Position numbers and translations under genes: made by a program. This document shows, in pieces, positions 43,591-53,216 of a stretch of 64,000 bases of DNA. The stretch is from JBDHUW01 sp964642385 (GTDB taxonomy: Bacteria > Patescibacteriota > Gracilibacteria > Absconditabacterales > Absconditicoccaceae): the NCBI GenBank assembly GCA_964642385.1, contig CAZXON010000004.1:12665-76664 (forward strand), written 5' to 3'. Positions within the stretch are counted from its first letter, which is position 1, and each line of letters starts with the position of its first letter. The notes under the pieces were generated by a model, which was not told the DNA's origin, made no database searches, and saw only the letters and a program-made list of their open reading frames with translations.

Positions 43591-44189
43591 TGCTTATGTT
43601 ATTTTTAGTATTATATTGAGCTGTAATTCTACTGGCAGAGTACATATATAGGAAGACAATAAATAAAGAGTTTTGAAGAAAAATTGCACATATTGCAAGT
43701 TGTGGTATTACGTATTTTGCATTTGATTATCTGCTTTTATGGCAGTTTGTTATTATATGTATAGTTTTTGCCATAGTGTTTTTTGTTAATAAAAAATATG
43801 TGTTTTTAGAGACATTGAAAACACAAAGATGATATGGTGATATTTATATTATTGTTTGATTATTGTTGTTATTTTGATATACACAGGTGAGTGTCGTTGC
43901 TGCAAAAATTGGTGTATTAATCTTATGATTATCTGATTGATTAGCTGTGCTTTGACCCAGAATTCTACCTCAAAAAATATATAAAAAGAAAACAATTTGA
44001 TGAGTGCTTATATTTATCTTTTTTGCAGTGGGTAGTGTTTTATTGCACTTTGGGGAAATGAATTGGTTGCTTTATTTTATTCCTATAGTGGCATTAACAG
44101 AACTTTTAAGTGAAAGAGGAATTGATAACATTACAATCCCCATTATATTTATTTTACTTTCAGAGATATGATTTCGTATTTTTTGATAA
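43581..44189 (+). CDS. Dolichol/phytol kinase-like membrane protein, 202 aa
   Basis: Resembles CTP-dependent prenol/diacylglycerol kinases (Sec59, VTE5/VTE6 group). Seen: EFGRKIAHIASCGITYF (the RK-x-x-H motif), LGLSDGLAVLGPRI (GD-x-x-A variant with SDG), KKKTIGGVLIFI and ELLSERGIDNITIPI (the DN-x-x-xP motif). Seven membrane helices. It would phosphorylate a scavenged polyprenol, phytol or diacylglycerol. It overlaps both neighbours (10 and 22 nt). Confidence 0.78.
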
Positions 44190-45016
44190 GATTTCCATTA
44201 TTATTTATCCTATTAAGCAATGGACTATCTATTTTAGTTGTACAGAATGTGTTCCATCAACAATATGATTGGCGTGTTTTTACTGTATTGACTATTATGA
44301 CAACTTTTTATATGTTCTTCATAAGAGTTATAGATGATTATAAAGATTTTAATCATGATATGACGCATTATTCTCATAGATTAATGCAGAGATCTCATAA
44401 ACTACTAAAGATGTTTTTATTAGTGGCAATACTGTGAGTAGTCCTGTCTATTTCTCTGTTATTGTTTCTACAAAAACACAATGCTGCTATCGTGTTTTCT
44501 TGATGAATTGTATTTAGTCTAGTATCTGTAAAGAATTTTTTTCTTGGAAAAGATTTTAAACAAAAATTTGTTCTCTATAACTTGATAAACTCACTAACAA
44601 TTGTCTTTCTTGTTTTGTTTGTTTATGCGCGATATGTGCAACTTTCAACAGTGACATTTAAACAATTTCTACCTCTTATTATAATTGTTATAGGGTCTTT
44701 TTTCCTTGAGATTATAAGAAAAATTCGCTCAAAGACCGATGCGTTAACTAATGATACTTATGAACAAAAAATATGAGTTATTCCATCGATAGCATTATTG
44801 GTAATAATTAGCCTTATTTTGTGTTTTAGTGTTTTATTTGTCTATGATTTTGTCTTTACGCCACGATTGATAGTGTATTGTATAGTTGAATTTGTATTAT
44901 TACTTTTGTGTGTGCTTCATGTGTTTTTTCATACAAAATTTACAAAATATGCATGTTTAACACTTTGAATGTTCTATTATTTCTTTAGATTAGTTTTATT
45001 AATTATGATTGCATAG
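44168..45016 (+). CDS. UbiA-family prenyltransferase, 282 aa
   Basis: Membrane prenyl transferase fold. First Asp-rich motif: FFIRVIDDYKDFNHDMTHYSHR (D-D-x-x-D-x-x-x-D). Second region EIIRKIRSKTDALTNDTYEQKIG, similar to the R-K...ETYS segment of UbiA relatives. Eight to nine hydrophobic helices. Members attach prenyl chains to aromatic rings, heme or geranylgeranylglyceryl phosphate; context with a CarS domain makes the last worth testing. Starts within the 3' end of the kinase-like gene. Confidence 0.85.
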
Positions 45017-45017
45017 T

Positions 45018-46952
45018 ATGAAATATGAAAATCTCTTAAAGTTAAAAGATATATGAATTCGCACCCCAGATTTTGTTAAATATGAGGGGAATTTAAGTGT
45101 CCTAAAAAAACTATCCACTAACACAGTAATTTTGAGAAGTTCATATAAGTATGAAGATACTGAACAGAGTTCTTTAGCATGAGTTTTTACATCAGCATGA
45201 CCATTTGTCAGTAGTAACGAAGAGGGAATATGAAGTGCAATTATGGATATTACAGATAATGCAGCTAAAAAAATAAAGGTTTTGTGAGGAGTAATTGATG
45301 ACTTTGTTGTTGTTATCCAAATATATATTACTACTGATGTATGATGAGTTTTAATTAAGGATTGAGACAAAATTTTGTTTGAAGTAAGCTCTTGAAAGTG
45401 AGCTGAAAAGGTGGTGAAGTGAGACAAAGAGTACAGTTTTTATAAACAGTGACCATGTGAAATTGAAAATGGTACTAGGATATTGACTTCAAAACAGCAG
45501 AGGAAATTATTGCGTGTTATAAAAAAAATTGAAAAACATTTTTGAAATAAAATAGATGTTGAATTTTGATTCGTTGAAAACAAGCTTTATGTTTTTCAGG
45601 TTAGACCATTAGTGATTTCTCCATTTATACAACAAAATATTTTAGAAAGCAGCAATATTATTGAGAACTTCCCTGAAAATGTATCTTTTTTAACGGCTAC
45701 TTTTTTTATGTTTTTGTATGAGATTGTTTATAAAACAGCTATGTATCAGTCGTGAGTAAAAGCGGAAACAATTACGAAAGTACAACATATTTTTAAAAAT
45801 TTAATAGTTTATAAAGATAAAAAACTAACATATAACATTGCAAATTGGTATAAAATGATGCTTCTTATACCATGATCTCACAAAACCCCCTTTGATACCA
45901 TGCTTTGAAGTACTTGAAAAATAAACTATTTACTTATAGATGATATTAAGGATTTTATTCCGACCTATAAAAATAAGATTTCTTATTGTTTTCTTTTATT
46001 GCGAAAGCTTATAGTATTTCCTTTTAAAATATCATCATTAAAAAAACAAGTAAAGAGTTTTACAAAAAAAATGAGAGATGCCGATATTAGAAATACACAA
46101 ATATCTACTGCATTAATAGACTTGCGAGGATTTGTACAGGAGTTTGCGTACGCTTGGTATATAACAATTGAGAATGATTTTCTTATTATGAAACTCACAA
46201 AAGACATGTCATTATCTATGATTAGTGGGCTTATAACTGCGAAACAATTAGAGTCTATACAAGATCTTGCATCTTGAAAAATTATACTTGGGGAGTATGT
46301 TGAAAAATATGGTCATAGATTTGGTAATGAACTTACACTTGAACAACCTGATATTATTGAACAAGAAGCTGATCTAATGCAATTTATAAAAACATTTGCC
46401 GATTCTTGAAAAATACAGACAAAGGAGCCATCTAAACCCATACCTTTTTATGTAAAGTTTCTTATTAAAAATAGAGAGATGTTTAGGTTATATAGGAGTG
46501 AAATGGTTAGTATTGTGAGAAGATATGTATTGTATATGGCTGATTTTCTAGTGACTCAATGAGTTCTTACTAAAAAAGAAGAGGTGTTTTGACTAACACG
46601 AGATGAACTTTTTACTCATGTGCAAAATAGCACGACCCTTACTATGAGTAATGCTAATGAGAAAACAATAATTTGAAAAGGATTTTTGTGAACTGTGTAT
46701 GTGGTAGAGGAGTTTCATATACCTAAACAAAGATATGACATCCTCGTTGCTTCTCACTTTGATCCAGGGCGATTGATTTTACTATGAAATGTAAAGTGAG
46801 TTATCCTTGAAAATGGGACACTACTTTCACATATTGCTATGTTATGTAGAGAAAAGAATATTCCACTGCTTATTTGAGCAAAGGGGATTGTTAAAAAGGT
46901 AAAAAATGGAGATTTTATTAATGTATTAGATGATTGAACTATTGTTTTATAG
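45018..46952 (+). CDS. PEP-utilising phosphotransferase (PEP synthase/rifampin phosphotransferase-like), 644 aa
   Basis: ATP-grasp N-terminal domain: VILRSSYKYEDTEQSSLAGVF, IQIYITTDVGGVLIK and KIDVEFGFVENKLYVFQVRPL. Middle domain with YGHRFGNELTLEQPD, as in rifampin phosphotransferase. C-terminal swivelling His domain with LENGTLLSHIAMLCREKNIPLLIG (phospho-His). It moves a phosphate from ATP through His to an acceptor, or makes PEP. The VASHFDPG-x-LILL residue x is CGA (46770-46772), where relatives have TDPGW. Two nucleotides after the UbiA stop. Shorter than PpsA (about 790); acceptor unknown. Confidence 0.88.
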
Positions 46953-46976
46953 ATTTTTAATTAATGTTATAAAGAT

Positions 46977-47927
46977 ATGATTTCTAGATACTTACAGTTC
47001 GTAAGAAACAAATACGGAGCGGATAGCTTCAGATATATTAGTGATGCGAATGTATTGCAAGAATCTTCTTTCGAGGCGATAAAAGATGTCATATCATTTG
47101 AACTTATAGAAAATGATAGTTGATTTGCAGTTCTTTATAGGGATATAAGAATTGCATGAATACTATTTTTCTGATTCTTTGAATTACGAAAAAATTCCCA
47201 GGAAAACTTTGATAATATGATAGATAGTATACAAAAAAAATGATGAGTTGGAGAGAAAATACTGTGACCATATAATTTTTCTTTACGAAATTCTTATAGA
47301 TTTTCTCAATGATCTACTCAATGATTTACTCAATGAGATTTTAAAAAGCATCTTTTGGGAGAATACCAAACAGATCCACTATATTATGAGTGTTTTTTGC
47401 AAGACAATACCTGGAAAGTCTTTGAAAAATATCTATCTGCCTATAGAGATAGAGCGCATTTTTCTAAAAAAGATATACTTATGCCAGAAAATATGACAAT
47501 ACGCCAGGTGCAACTAAACATTGAGAATCTCACTGATTTGTTTGTCTTTTTACAAGATATTTTTATTAATGCTCCTGAAATATCACACAAAGAAAAAGAA
47601 ATATACATGAAAGAGTTTTTACATTACAAAAAAGAAACAACGCTTTTCTTCTTATATGATGGTGATATAAAGATTTGAACCTGCGCTGTCTTTATGCAAA
47701 GTGATACAATTATAATAAAAAATATGTGATTACTGCCAGAATATCAGAAAAAATGATTATGATGATTGCTTTTGCAGTATGTATATAATTACTATATTGC
47801 TCTCGCGGATATACAAAGATGTTGTTATTTATATATGAGAGAGGGGGATATGGCGTTAACAACATTTTCTCATCAAAATGCCCATATATATAATAGATAT
47901 GCAACATTTATTTGTGAAATACAGTAG
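46977..47927 (+). CDS. GNAT-like acyltransferase protein, 316 aa
   Basis: Two-part protein. The C-terminal half has GTCAVFMQSDTIIIKNMGLLPEYQKKGLGGLLLQYVYNYY, the GNAT acyl-CoA loop pattern (Q/R-x-x-G-x-G). The N-terminal half has RIAGILFFGFFEL and KILGPYNFSL-x-NSYRF, where x is CGA and related proteins that I recall carry Trp (GP...TW-x-x-YR). Likely tandem GNAT fold. It could N- or O-acylate the head group of the cluster's lipid; that is inference. Ends 1 nt before the fusion gene. Confidence 0.72.
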
Positions 47928-47928
47928 C

Positions 47929-49014
47929 ATGATAAAAGATGGTATAACACAAAATAGTCTTATTATGATACTCTTTGTGGTTATTAATATTGTAGGAATA
48001 GCTCATATTCTTGTTGCAAAAAAAAATCTTTTCCCATTTTTGAATATATCAATTTGGGAGAGGGGATTTTGAAAAAACAAAACAATAAGATGATTACTTG
48101 TTATGGCTCTGGGATGATTGTTTATTGGGTCTCTTTTTTGAGTTGGTTTTTTTGGTTTTTTTGTATGATTATTTTATATACTATGAGAGCTTCCCAATAG
48201 TTATATAAAAAGAAAATTGTTAATTAAACCGTGAAAATATAAGCAGTGATGAGCGTTTTTGTTGCAATATATTTTTGATATAATTGATAGTGTACTGGCT
48301 ATATGTTTGCTTCTTTTGGTTTTTTATAAGTTTTCACTGTCTAGTATTATTTTTGTGTTAATAGTATGAATCTTAAATCATATATTATTTGATCTTATTA
48401 CGTGAAAATGAAAGAAATATCCTAATGTTTTTGTGATTATTATGCAGATTCTTGCGTATGGAGTGTATAAAGTATGAAATATGATACTTTGACATAATAC
48501 TAGTTGAATACGTTTATGAGTTCCTAGAAACATAAAAAAAATACTTATAGCAAATCATATAAGTTATTATGATCCTTTTGTGATATTGTGATCTCTTACA
48601 TGGAGCGACTTTGTTGATCTTCTACCAGTAAGAATTATGGTAAAGCCGTCAATACTTAAGTGAAAATATTGGTGATTTTTGGCGTACTTATTTTGATGAT
48701 ATTCATCAGCAATCCTAGATACTAATTGAAAAAATACGACACTCAAAAAAACAAAAACATTTCTAGATAGGGGAGAGAGCGTGTTTCTATTTCCTGAAGG
48801 AGGTATTGATGATAAATGTCCTTGAGTGGGAGCGTGGTATTTGCAAAGAGATATGAGTGCGCTTCTAATATTATTTTCAATACAAAGGAAAAAAAATAAA
48901 TACACTGTGATGTATAGGTGAACAAGAGATGTCTTGCCTCACAAAGATCTTGCCATTTGTTACGATATAGATATGCAAAGAGTGTATTCTAGTGTTGAAA
49001 AACAAATCTTGTAA
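47929..49014 (+). CDS. CarS-like CDP-lipid synthase fused to PlsC acyltransferase, 361 aa
   Basis: N-terminal domain (about 1-185): five helices with RGLLVMALGGLFIGSLFG, ILGELPNSYIKRKLLIKPGKY and YIFDIIDSVLAI, the pattern of CDP-archaeol synthase CarS (GD-x-x-KSF-x-KRR-x-x-x-x-PG...DQ-D). C-terminal domain (about 190-361): IANHISYYDPFVIL (H-x4-D), then FLFPEGGIDD (FPEG) of 1-acylglycerol-3-phosphate acyltransferases. The frame is unbroken. Acylation and CDP activation on one chain would feed the phosphatidyltransferase at 42991. An ATG at 47878 would add 17 residues. Confidence 0.82.
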
Positions 49015-49208
49015 TTATTTCTTATCTTCCAATTGATTGTAGAAATCTAAGATCTCAATTGGTGAAATAGCGAATATCTTTAATCTGTATAAATCCTTGT
49101 CAATATATATGTTTATGATGGTGATAAAAAGTAAGCTATTTTAGAGATTCTATAATTTTAATTTCGATCCTATATTATTTTAGATGATTTTATTTTATAT
49201 AAAACACA

Positions 49209-49292
49209 TAAAAAGCATAAATGTAAAAACTTATAAAACATTGATGACATCTATAAAAATACTATTTTAATGCATATTTTACCTTCTACAAT
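49209..49292. repeat. 84-bp direct repeat, right copy
   Basis: Identical to 40594-40677. It lies 195 nt after the last cluster gene; that gap has only a hairpin CCAATTGA...TCAATTGG at 49029-49062 and no gene. Together the copies look like duplicated target or att-type ends of an inserted segment. Confidence 0.92.
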
Positions 49293-49297
49293 ATATC

Positions 49298-49705
49298 TTG
49301 TGCAAGGTAGAAGTAAAAAAGATAATCTTCTTGTATTTGGCTTTTGATGCCATTTTTTTTGTAAAAAATACAAAATTTAACATCTTAATTATATGTGAGC
49401 ATGTTTATATATCAAATCCAAATATTTTATCAAAATGGATAGATTCAGAACGATATAGATATGTGGAAAGTCGAGAAAATGGCTTCATGGAGCGCTATTA
49501 TACCCTTTTTGATCTAAAAAATCCACTATTTTGCCCTTATAGATGGTATATAATGTCGTTTATTTGGAGGTTTGACAGGTTACATTCAAAATTATCGACA
49601 CATCGTTGGAAATACAAATTTATACTCCCCTTCAATTTTATGATATATTGTCTTCTGCTTAGATATGTATTTGAAAAGTTTTTTTTAAAATGATATTGAT
49701 TATAG
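49298..49705 (+). CDS. Hypothetical protein or truncated gene at the repeat edge, about 135 aa
   Basis: Open frame starting at a TTG directly after the repeat, no good ribosome site. Protein-like, aromatic and basic (SKWIDSERYRYVESRENGF, YRWYIMSFIWRFDRLHSK, KFILPFNFMIYCLLLRYVF), with two TGA near its TAG stop. The abrupt start at the repeat boundary suggests that the 5' part was lost when the cluster inserted. Family not recognised. Confidence 0.4.
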
Positions 49706-49768
49706 GTATCATTACATTATTCAATTAGTATAGTTTGTCGTATATATTTAGCTCATCTACTTTTACAC

Positions 49769-50176
49769 ATGGTCGCTCAAGATAAAACAAAGATTATAGA
49801 GAATAATACTCATAATAAGAGGGAAAAATTGTTCTCTTTTGAACATACAAGTGCTCCACTAATTCCCAAAAAAAAATTCTATATAAGATTATCAAGATAT
49901 CTATTGTTTGCTCTATTTTTGATGTGAATATCTTTGCTCATGTGAGTCTTGGGATATCATTATATCGGCATGCTACCGTGGATTGATAGTCTTTTAAATG
50001 CGAGCATGATCCTTGGTGGTATGTGACCTGTTGATCCCCTTCAAACCGACAATGCAAAGATTTTTGCATCGCTGTATGCAATCTACTCAGGTATGCTTTT
50101 GCTCTCTGTATTTGGTTTTGTGATGGCGCCAGTTATCCATCGTGTATTACATAAAATACATCTTTCGGATAAATAA
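49769..50176 (+). CDS. Two-helix membrane protein, 135 aa
   Basis: A hydrophilic N-terminus of about 45 residues, helix FALFLMGISLLMGVLGYHYIG, a loop PWIDSLLNASMILGGMGPVDP, then helix IYSGMLLLSVFGFVMAPVIHRVLHKIHL. The spacing of the two helices around a G-G-x-G-P loop recalls the pore of two-TM channel-like proteins of unknown function. Not otherwise recognised. Terminator follows. Confidence 0.7.
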
Positions 50177-50203
50177 TTTTTTTATTTTTTGTATATTATA
50201 AAA

Positions 50204-50237
50204 ACTCACTTCTTTTTCCAAGAGTGAGTCTTTTTTT
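50204..50237 (+). terminator. Terminator between convergent genes
   Basis: Stem ACTCACT / AGTGAGT followed by seven T after one C; A-run on the other side, so likely bidirectional. Confidence 0.8.
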
Positions 50238-50258
50238 ATAAGAGAAATCGTTTTCCTT

Positions 50259-50714
50259 TTATCCTACTTTTTTTATTCTCCAAGCAAGAATCATTATAAG
50301 GAGAAATGCCACAAGTTCCAATCATGGAAGAGTGATATATGTGAACAAACTCCAATCGATAATATTACATGGCGCATAAATATTGCATGTTGTATTCCAT
50401 GGAAGATTGACAAATTGGATTGTATAGTGATACGCAGCTAAATAGACACCGATTGTTGAAAGAACAACTGTTGGTACTAAATATTCTTTGTTTTTGCGAA
50501 GCAATGCCAGTCCAGATAGTAAAACTATTGGATACATAAGTATTCTTCCCCATCGACATAGTGGACATGCTTGTAAACCAGCTCATTGGAACAGTGTTCG
50601 GTTTTTAATGTCCGCAAGTGGGTCGCCAAAGTTTGAAAAGTATAATGAACCCAAAAGAGCTGCCAAAGATACTAGGAAGATGATTCGAAAGAGTATTTTT
50701 TCTTTTTTAGACAT
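50259..50714 (-). CDS. Disulfide bond formation protein, DsbB/BdbC family, 151 aa
   Basis: Four-helix membrane thiol oxidase that passes electrons to quinone. First Cys pair: AGLQACPLC-x-WGRILMYPIVLLSG, second: NTTCNIYAPCNIID. In BdbC/DsbB the residue after CxLC is Trp (C-x-L-C-W-Y-Q-R); here it is CGA (50553-50555), again consistent with Trp. It would re-oxidise a secreted thioredoxin-like partner; Cys-rich secreted proteins in this window are possible clients. Confidence 0.9.
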
Positions 50715-50738
50715 TGAAATCCACAAAAAAACTAAAAT

Positions 50739-51344
50739 TTATTGTTTCAAAAAGATCATTATGATTGCAGCACAGATGATAACAAGCATAACGACAATAT
50801 ATACTGTGTTTTTCCGCTTTTCACCTGTGTAATTTTTGTGTAATTCTTTTACTTTTTGTTCCAATATTTCTTTTTCTTTCACAAGTAGAGCTTTTTCTTC
50901 ATGATAAGCAGGAAGTGCAACCATATTTTTTAGTTTCCCTTCTAGCTCCCCTAGTTTTTGTTGTAGAACAAAAATCATCTGATTTTTCCCTTCAATTGAA
51001 CTATCTTTGTCGCGAAGCAACTCAAAAAATTTATCCATTTTTTGATCAATTTGACGCAAAGATGCGCTATTTGCATTGTGTGTACTCATTGGTTGAATTT
51101 CCGTATTTGATCTTTCTTTCCCACCTCTGTTTTCTGAAACAATTTCTGTTTCATAGCCATCCTGATGTAATACGGCAAATTCTTCTTTCAGTTCATCTAC
51201 TTGTTCTTTAGCAAGAATTACCTTGTTAGCAACTTTTTTATAAGATAGCTTTCCAGATTTTACATATCTGTCTATTGTTCTAGTTGAAACTCATAAATAT
51301 GCCGAAGCAGCTTCTCTCGTAATTGAATAGGTTAATTGTGTCAT
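50739..51344 (-). CDS. Membrane-tethered HTH (MerR/excisionase-like) regulator, 201 aa
   Basis: Residues 1-50: TYSITREAASAYLGVSTRTIDRYVKSGKLSYKKVANKVILA, a winged HTH of the MerR/excisionase type. Residues 85-165: charged coiled coil (IDQKMDKFFELLRDKD; LVKEKEILEQKVKELHK). Residues 180-200: a C-terminal helix, NTVYIVVMLVIICAAIIMIF. DNA binding at the N-terminus and a C-terminal membrane anchor imply tethering of DNA or a regulator released by a membrane signal. Target unknown. Confidence 0.78.
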
Positions 51345-51408
51345 ACGATATAAATTATTGATATTGATAAAAAACGATTTGGACTAATGCTGTGCTTTCT
51401 GTCTAGTT

Positions 51409-51801
51409 CTATTTAAGAATTAGTTTCGCTATCATAGTTAAGAGTGCAATAATAATAGACAAAACAAATGTTTGTACAATTGTTCCAAGTGTTATGGTAA
51501 CACCAAAGTTTAGAGAGTTCACAATATATGTAAATAGATACAATGTAATCAAATTGATCAAAATGCCTGCAATACCCAGTGTTAATCGGTTAATGGGTGT
51601 TGTTAGGAATTTAAGTAGAGGTCTAATTATCTGATATAACAACCAAAAGAAAAATCCCATCAAAAGCAAAATAGGTGTAGCATTCCATGACATTGGTGAA
51701 ATACTCAGTCCACCTAGCGGTATTCGCATTGCAATCACAACAAGTACGATTGTGTTGATAATGCTCGAGAGAAACAAATTTTTGATCATATAAAAAAACA
51801 C
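51409..51801 (-). CDS. Phage-holin-4-superfamily/YvlD-like membrane protein, 130 aa
   Basis: Four hydrophobic segments; LLKFLTTPINRLTLGIAGILINLITLYL and LGTIVQTFVLSIIIALLTMIAKLIL match the YvlD/PF04020 pattern (P-x-x-x-LTLGLF...N...). Such proteins are chromosomal membrane proteins, sometimes stress-linked, despite the holin name. Start may be the internal ATG at MIKNLF. The 290 bases upstream to trpS contain only the hairpin element at 52004. Confidence 0.75.
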   Translation of the reverse strand: MFFYMIKNLFLSSIINTIVLVVIAMRIPLGGLSISPMSWNATPILLLMGFFFWLLYQIIRPLLKFLTTPINRLTLGIAGILINLITLYLFTYIVNSLNFGVTITLGTIVQTFVLSIIIALLTMIAKLILK

Positions 51802-52003
51802 AAGGTAAAGTTAGACAAAGATAGACAAAACGGCACCTTTTGCAAGAGAAAAGCAAAGAAAATCAGCTATTAGACAATCGTTTTTGATTTTGACAAGAAT
51901 ATGTGTCTAGTTATATTGTTTTGTATGTTTTGTTTCTTCTCGCAGTAGATTGCTATTTTTCTTTGTTTTATGCTATTTTTCTACTGTTAGAATAATAAAA
52001 AAA

Positions 52004-52072
52004 TTGCCCGTAATGTCGTCGGTAAGCTGGTTTACCATAGAAGAGACGGGCAATCCCCGACTCGAGTCGAGG
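52004..52072 (-). terminator. Tandem-hairpin element, copy 2, behind trpS
   Basis: On the minus strand: hairpin CCTCGACTCGAGTCGGGG, two bases, then a second stem TTGCCCGT...ACGGGCAA with an inner GGTAA/TTACC stem, followed directly by seven T. It sits 19 nt after the trpS stop, so it very likely terminates trpS. Same design as copies at 58965 and 13182. Confidence 0.7.
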
Positions 52073-52090
52073 TTGATTGTTTTTGCAAAC

Positions 52091-53071
52091 TTAGATTGAA
52101 AATCACAATTTTTGTTTTATAAGTTCTATCTTTTTTTCTGAAATAATGCGAGCTTTTTCTGTGCCTTCGGCGAGTATAGAACGTACTTCATCGTCTGAGA
52201 TCTGGGAAAACCTGTTTTGTATTGGTTGTAAAAACGCCCGTATTTTTTCAAAAAGCATATCTTTTAGTTCTTTGTATCCCAATCCACCATCAGTATATCT
52301 TTTTCTTAGTGCATTGTTTTCATCAACTTGGAGAAATAATTTTAGGATCTTATAGACATTACAACTGTCTGGATTTTTGGGATCTTCAATTCACTCACTT
52401 CACGTTGGGATAAGTTTAATCTTTTTTTGGACAGTCGCTTTTTCATCGAAAAGCCCGATATAGTTGTTGTATGATTTAGACATTTTACGACCGTCAATTC
52501 CTGGAATAGTAGCTACATTCTGATCAATCAATGGCTCTGGAATGACAAATGTATCTCCAAATAATCTATTAAATTTTTCTGCTATATCACGAGCATATTC
52601 TACATGCTGTTTTTGATCTTTTCCCACAGGTACTTGATTCGCATCATACAGGAGAATATCTGCTGCCATCAAAATTGGATAGGTAAAAACACCAACTGAC
52701 ATTTCGCCAGCTTTTCATTTCCCTATTGCATCTTTGTAGGCATGCATACGTTCAGCTGTTCCCATATTCGTGATACAGCTCAGGATCCAAGAGAGTTCTG
52801 CGTGTGCTGGTAGCTGTGCTTGATTGTAAATGATTGCTTTCTGGGGATCTAATCCACATGCAAGATACATTTTGATTGCATTGAGACTATATGTGTGAAT
52901 TTTCTTGGGATCATGTAACACAGTTAACGAGTGCAGATTCGCTAAAAACATAAACACCTCATACTCGGAACTCTCTTGTGCGCGGATCATGGGTTCAATA
53001 GCGCCAAAATAATTTCCGATATGGATAAACTCCCCTGTCGGTTTGATTGCTGTAAGTATGCGTTTTGTCAT
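52091..53071 (-). CDS. trpS: Tryptophan-tRNA ligase, 326 aa
   Basis: Class I synthetase charging tRNA-Trp. Seen: RILTAIKPTGEFIHIGNYFGAI (HIGH-type motif as HIGN, residues 17-20), NLHSLTVLHD, HAELSWILSC, TYPILMAADILLYDANQVPVGKDQKQHVEYARDIA, IDGRKMSKSYNN (KMSKS) and a helical C-terminal anticodon-binding part. Length is normal. In this organism it should charge both a CCA-anticodon tRNA and the UCG-anticodon tRNA at 19876, so a relaxed anticodon pocket would be expected. An in-frame extension upstream of MTKR is unlikely. Confidence 0.96.
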
Positions 53072-53216
53072 GGTGTTTTTTAGGAAATAATATAATATAT
53101 GGTATATCGTTTTTATCGGTATTAGCAAGCAAATTTATGATTTTTCATCTGCTAATAAAATTCTCTCTTTTCCCTCTTAAACTTGCATTTATCATCCAAA
53201 AATCTACACTTTCTGT

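Noticed and set aside
51409..51801. Holin as a sign of a prophage
   Set aside because: The family is a widespread chromosomal membrane protein and no phage genes lie nearby.
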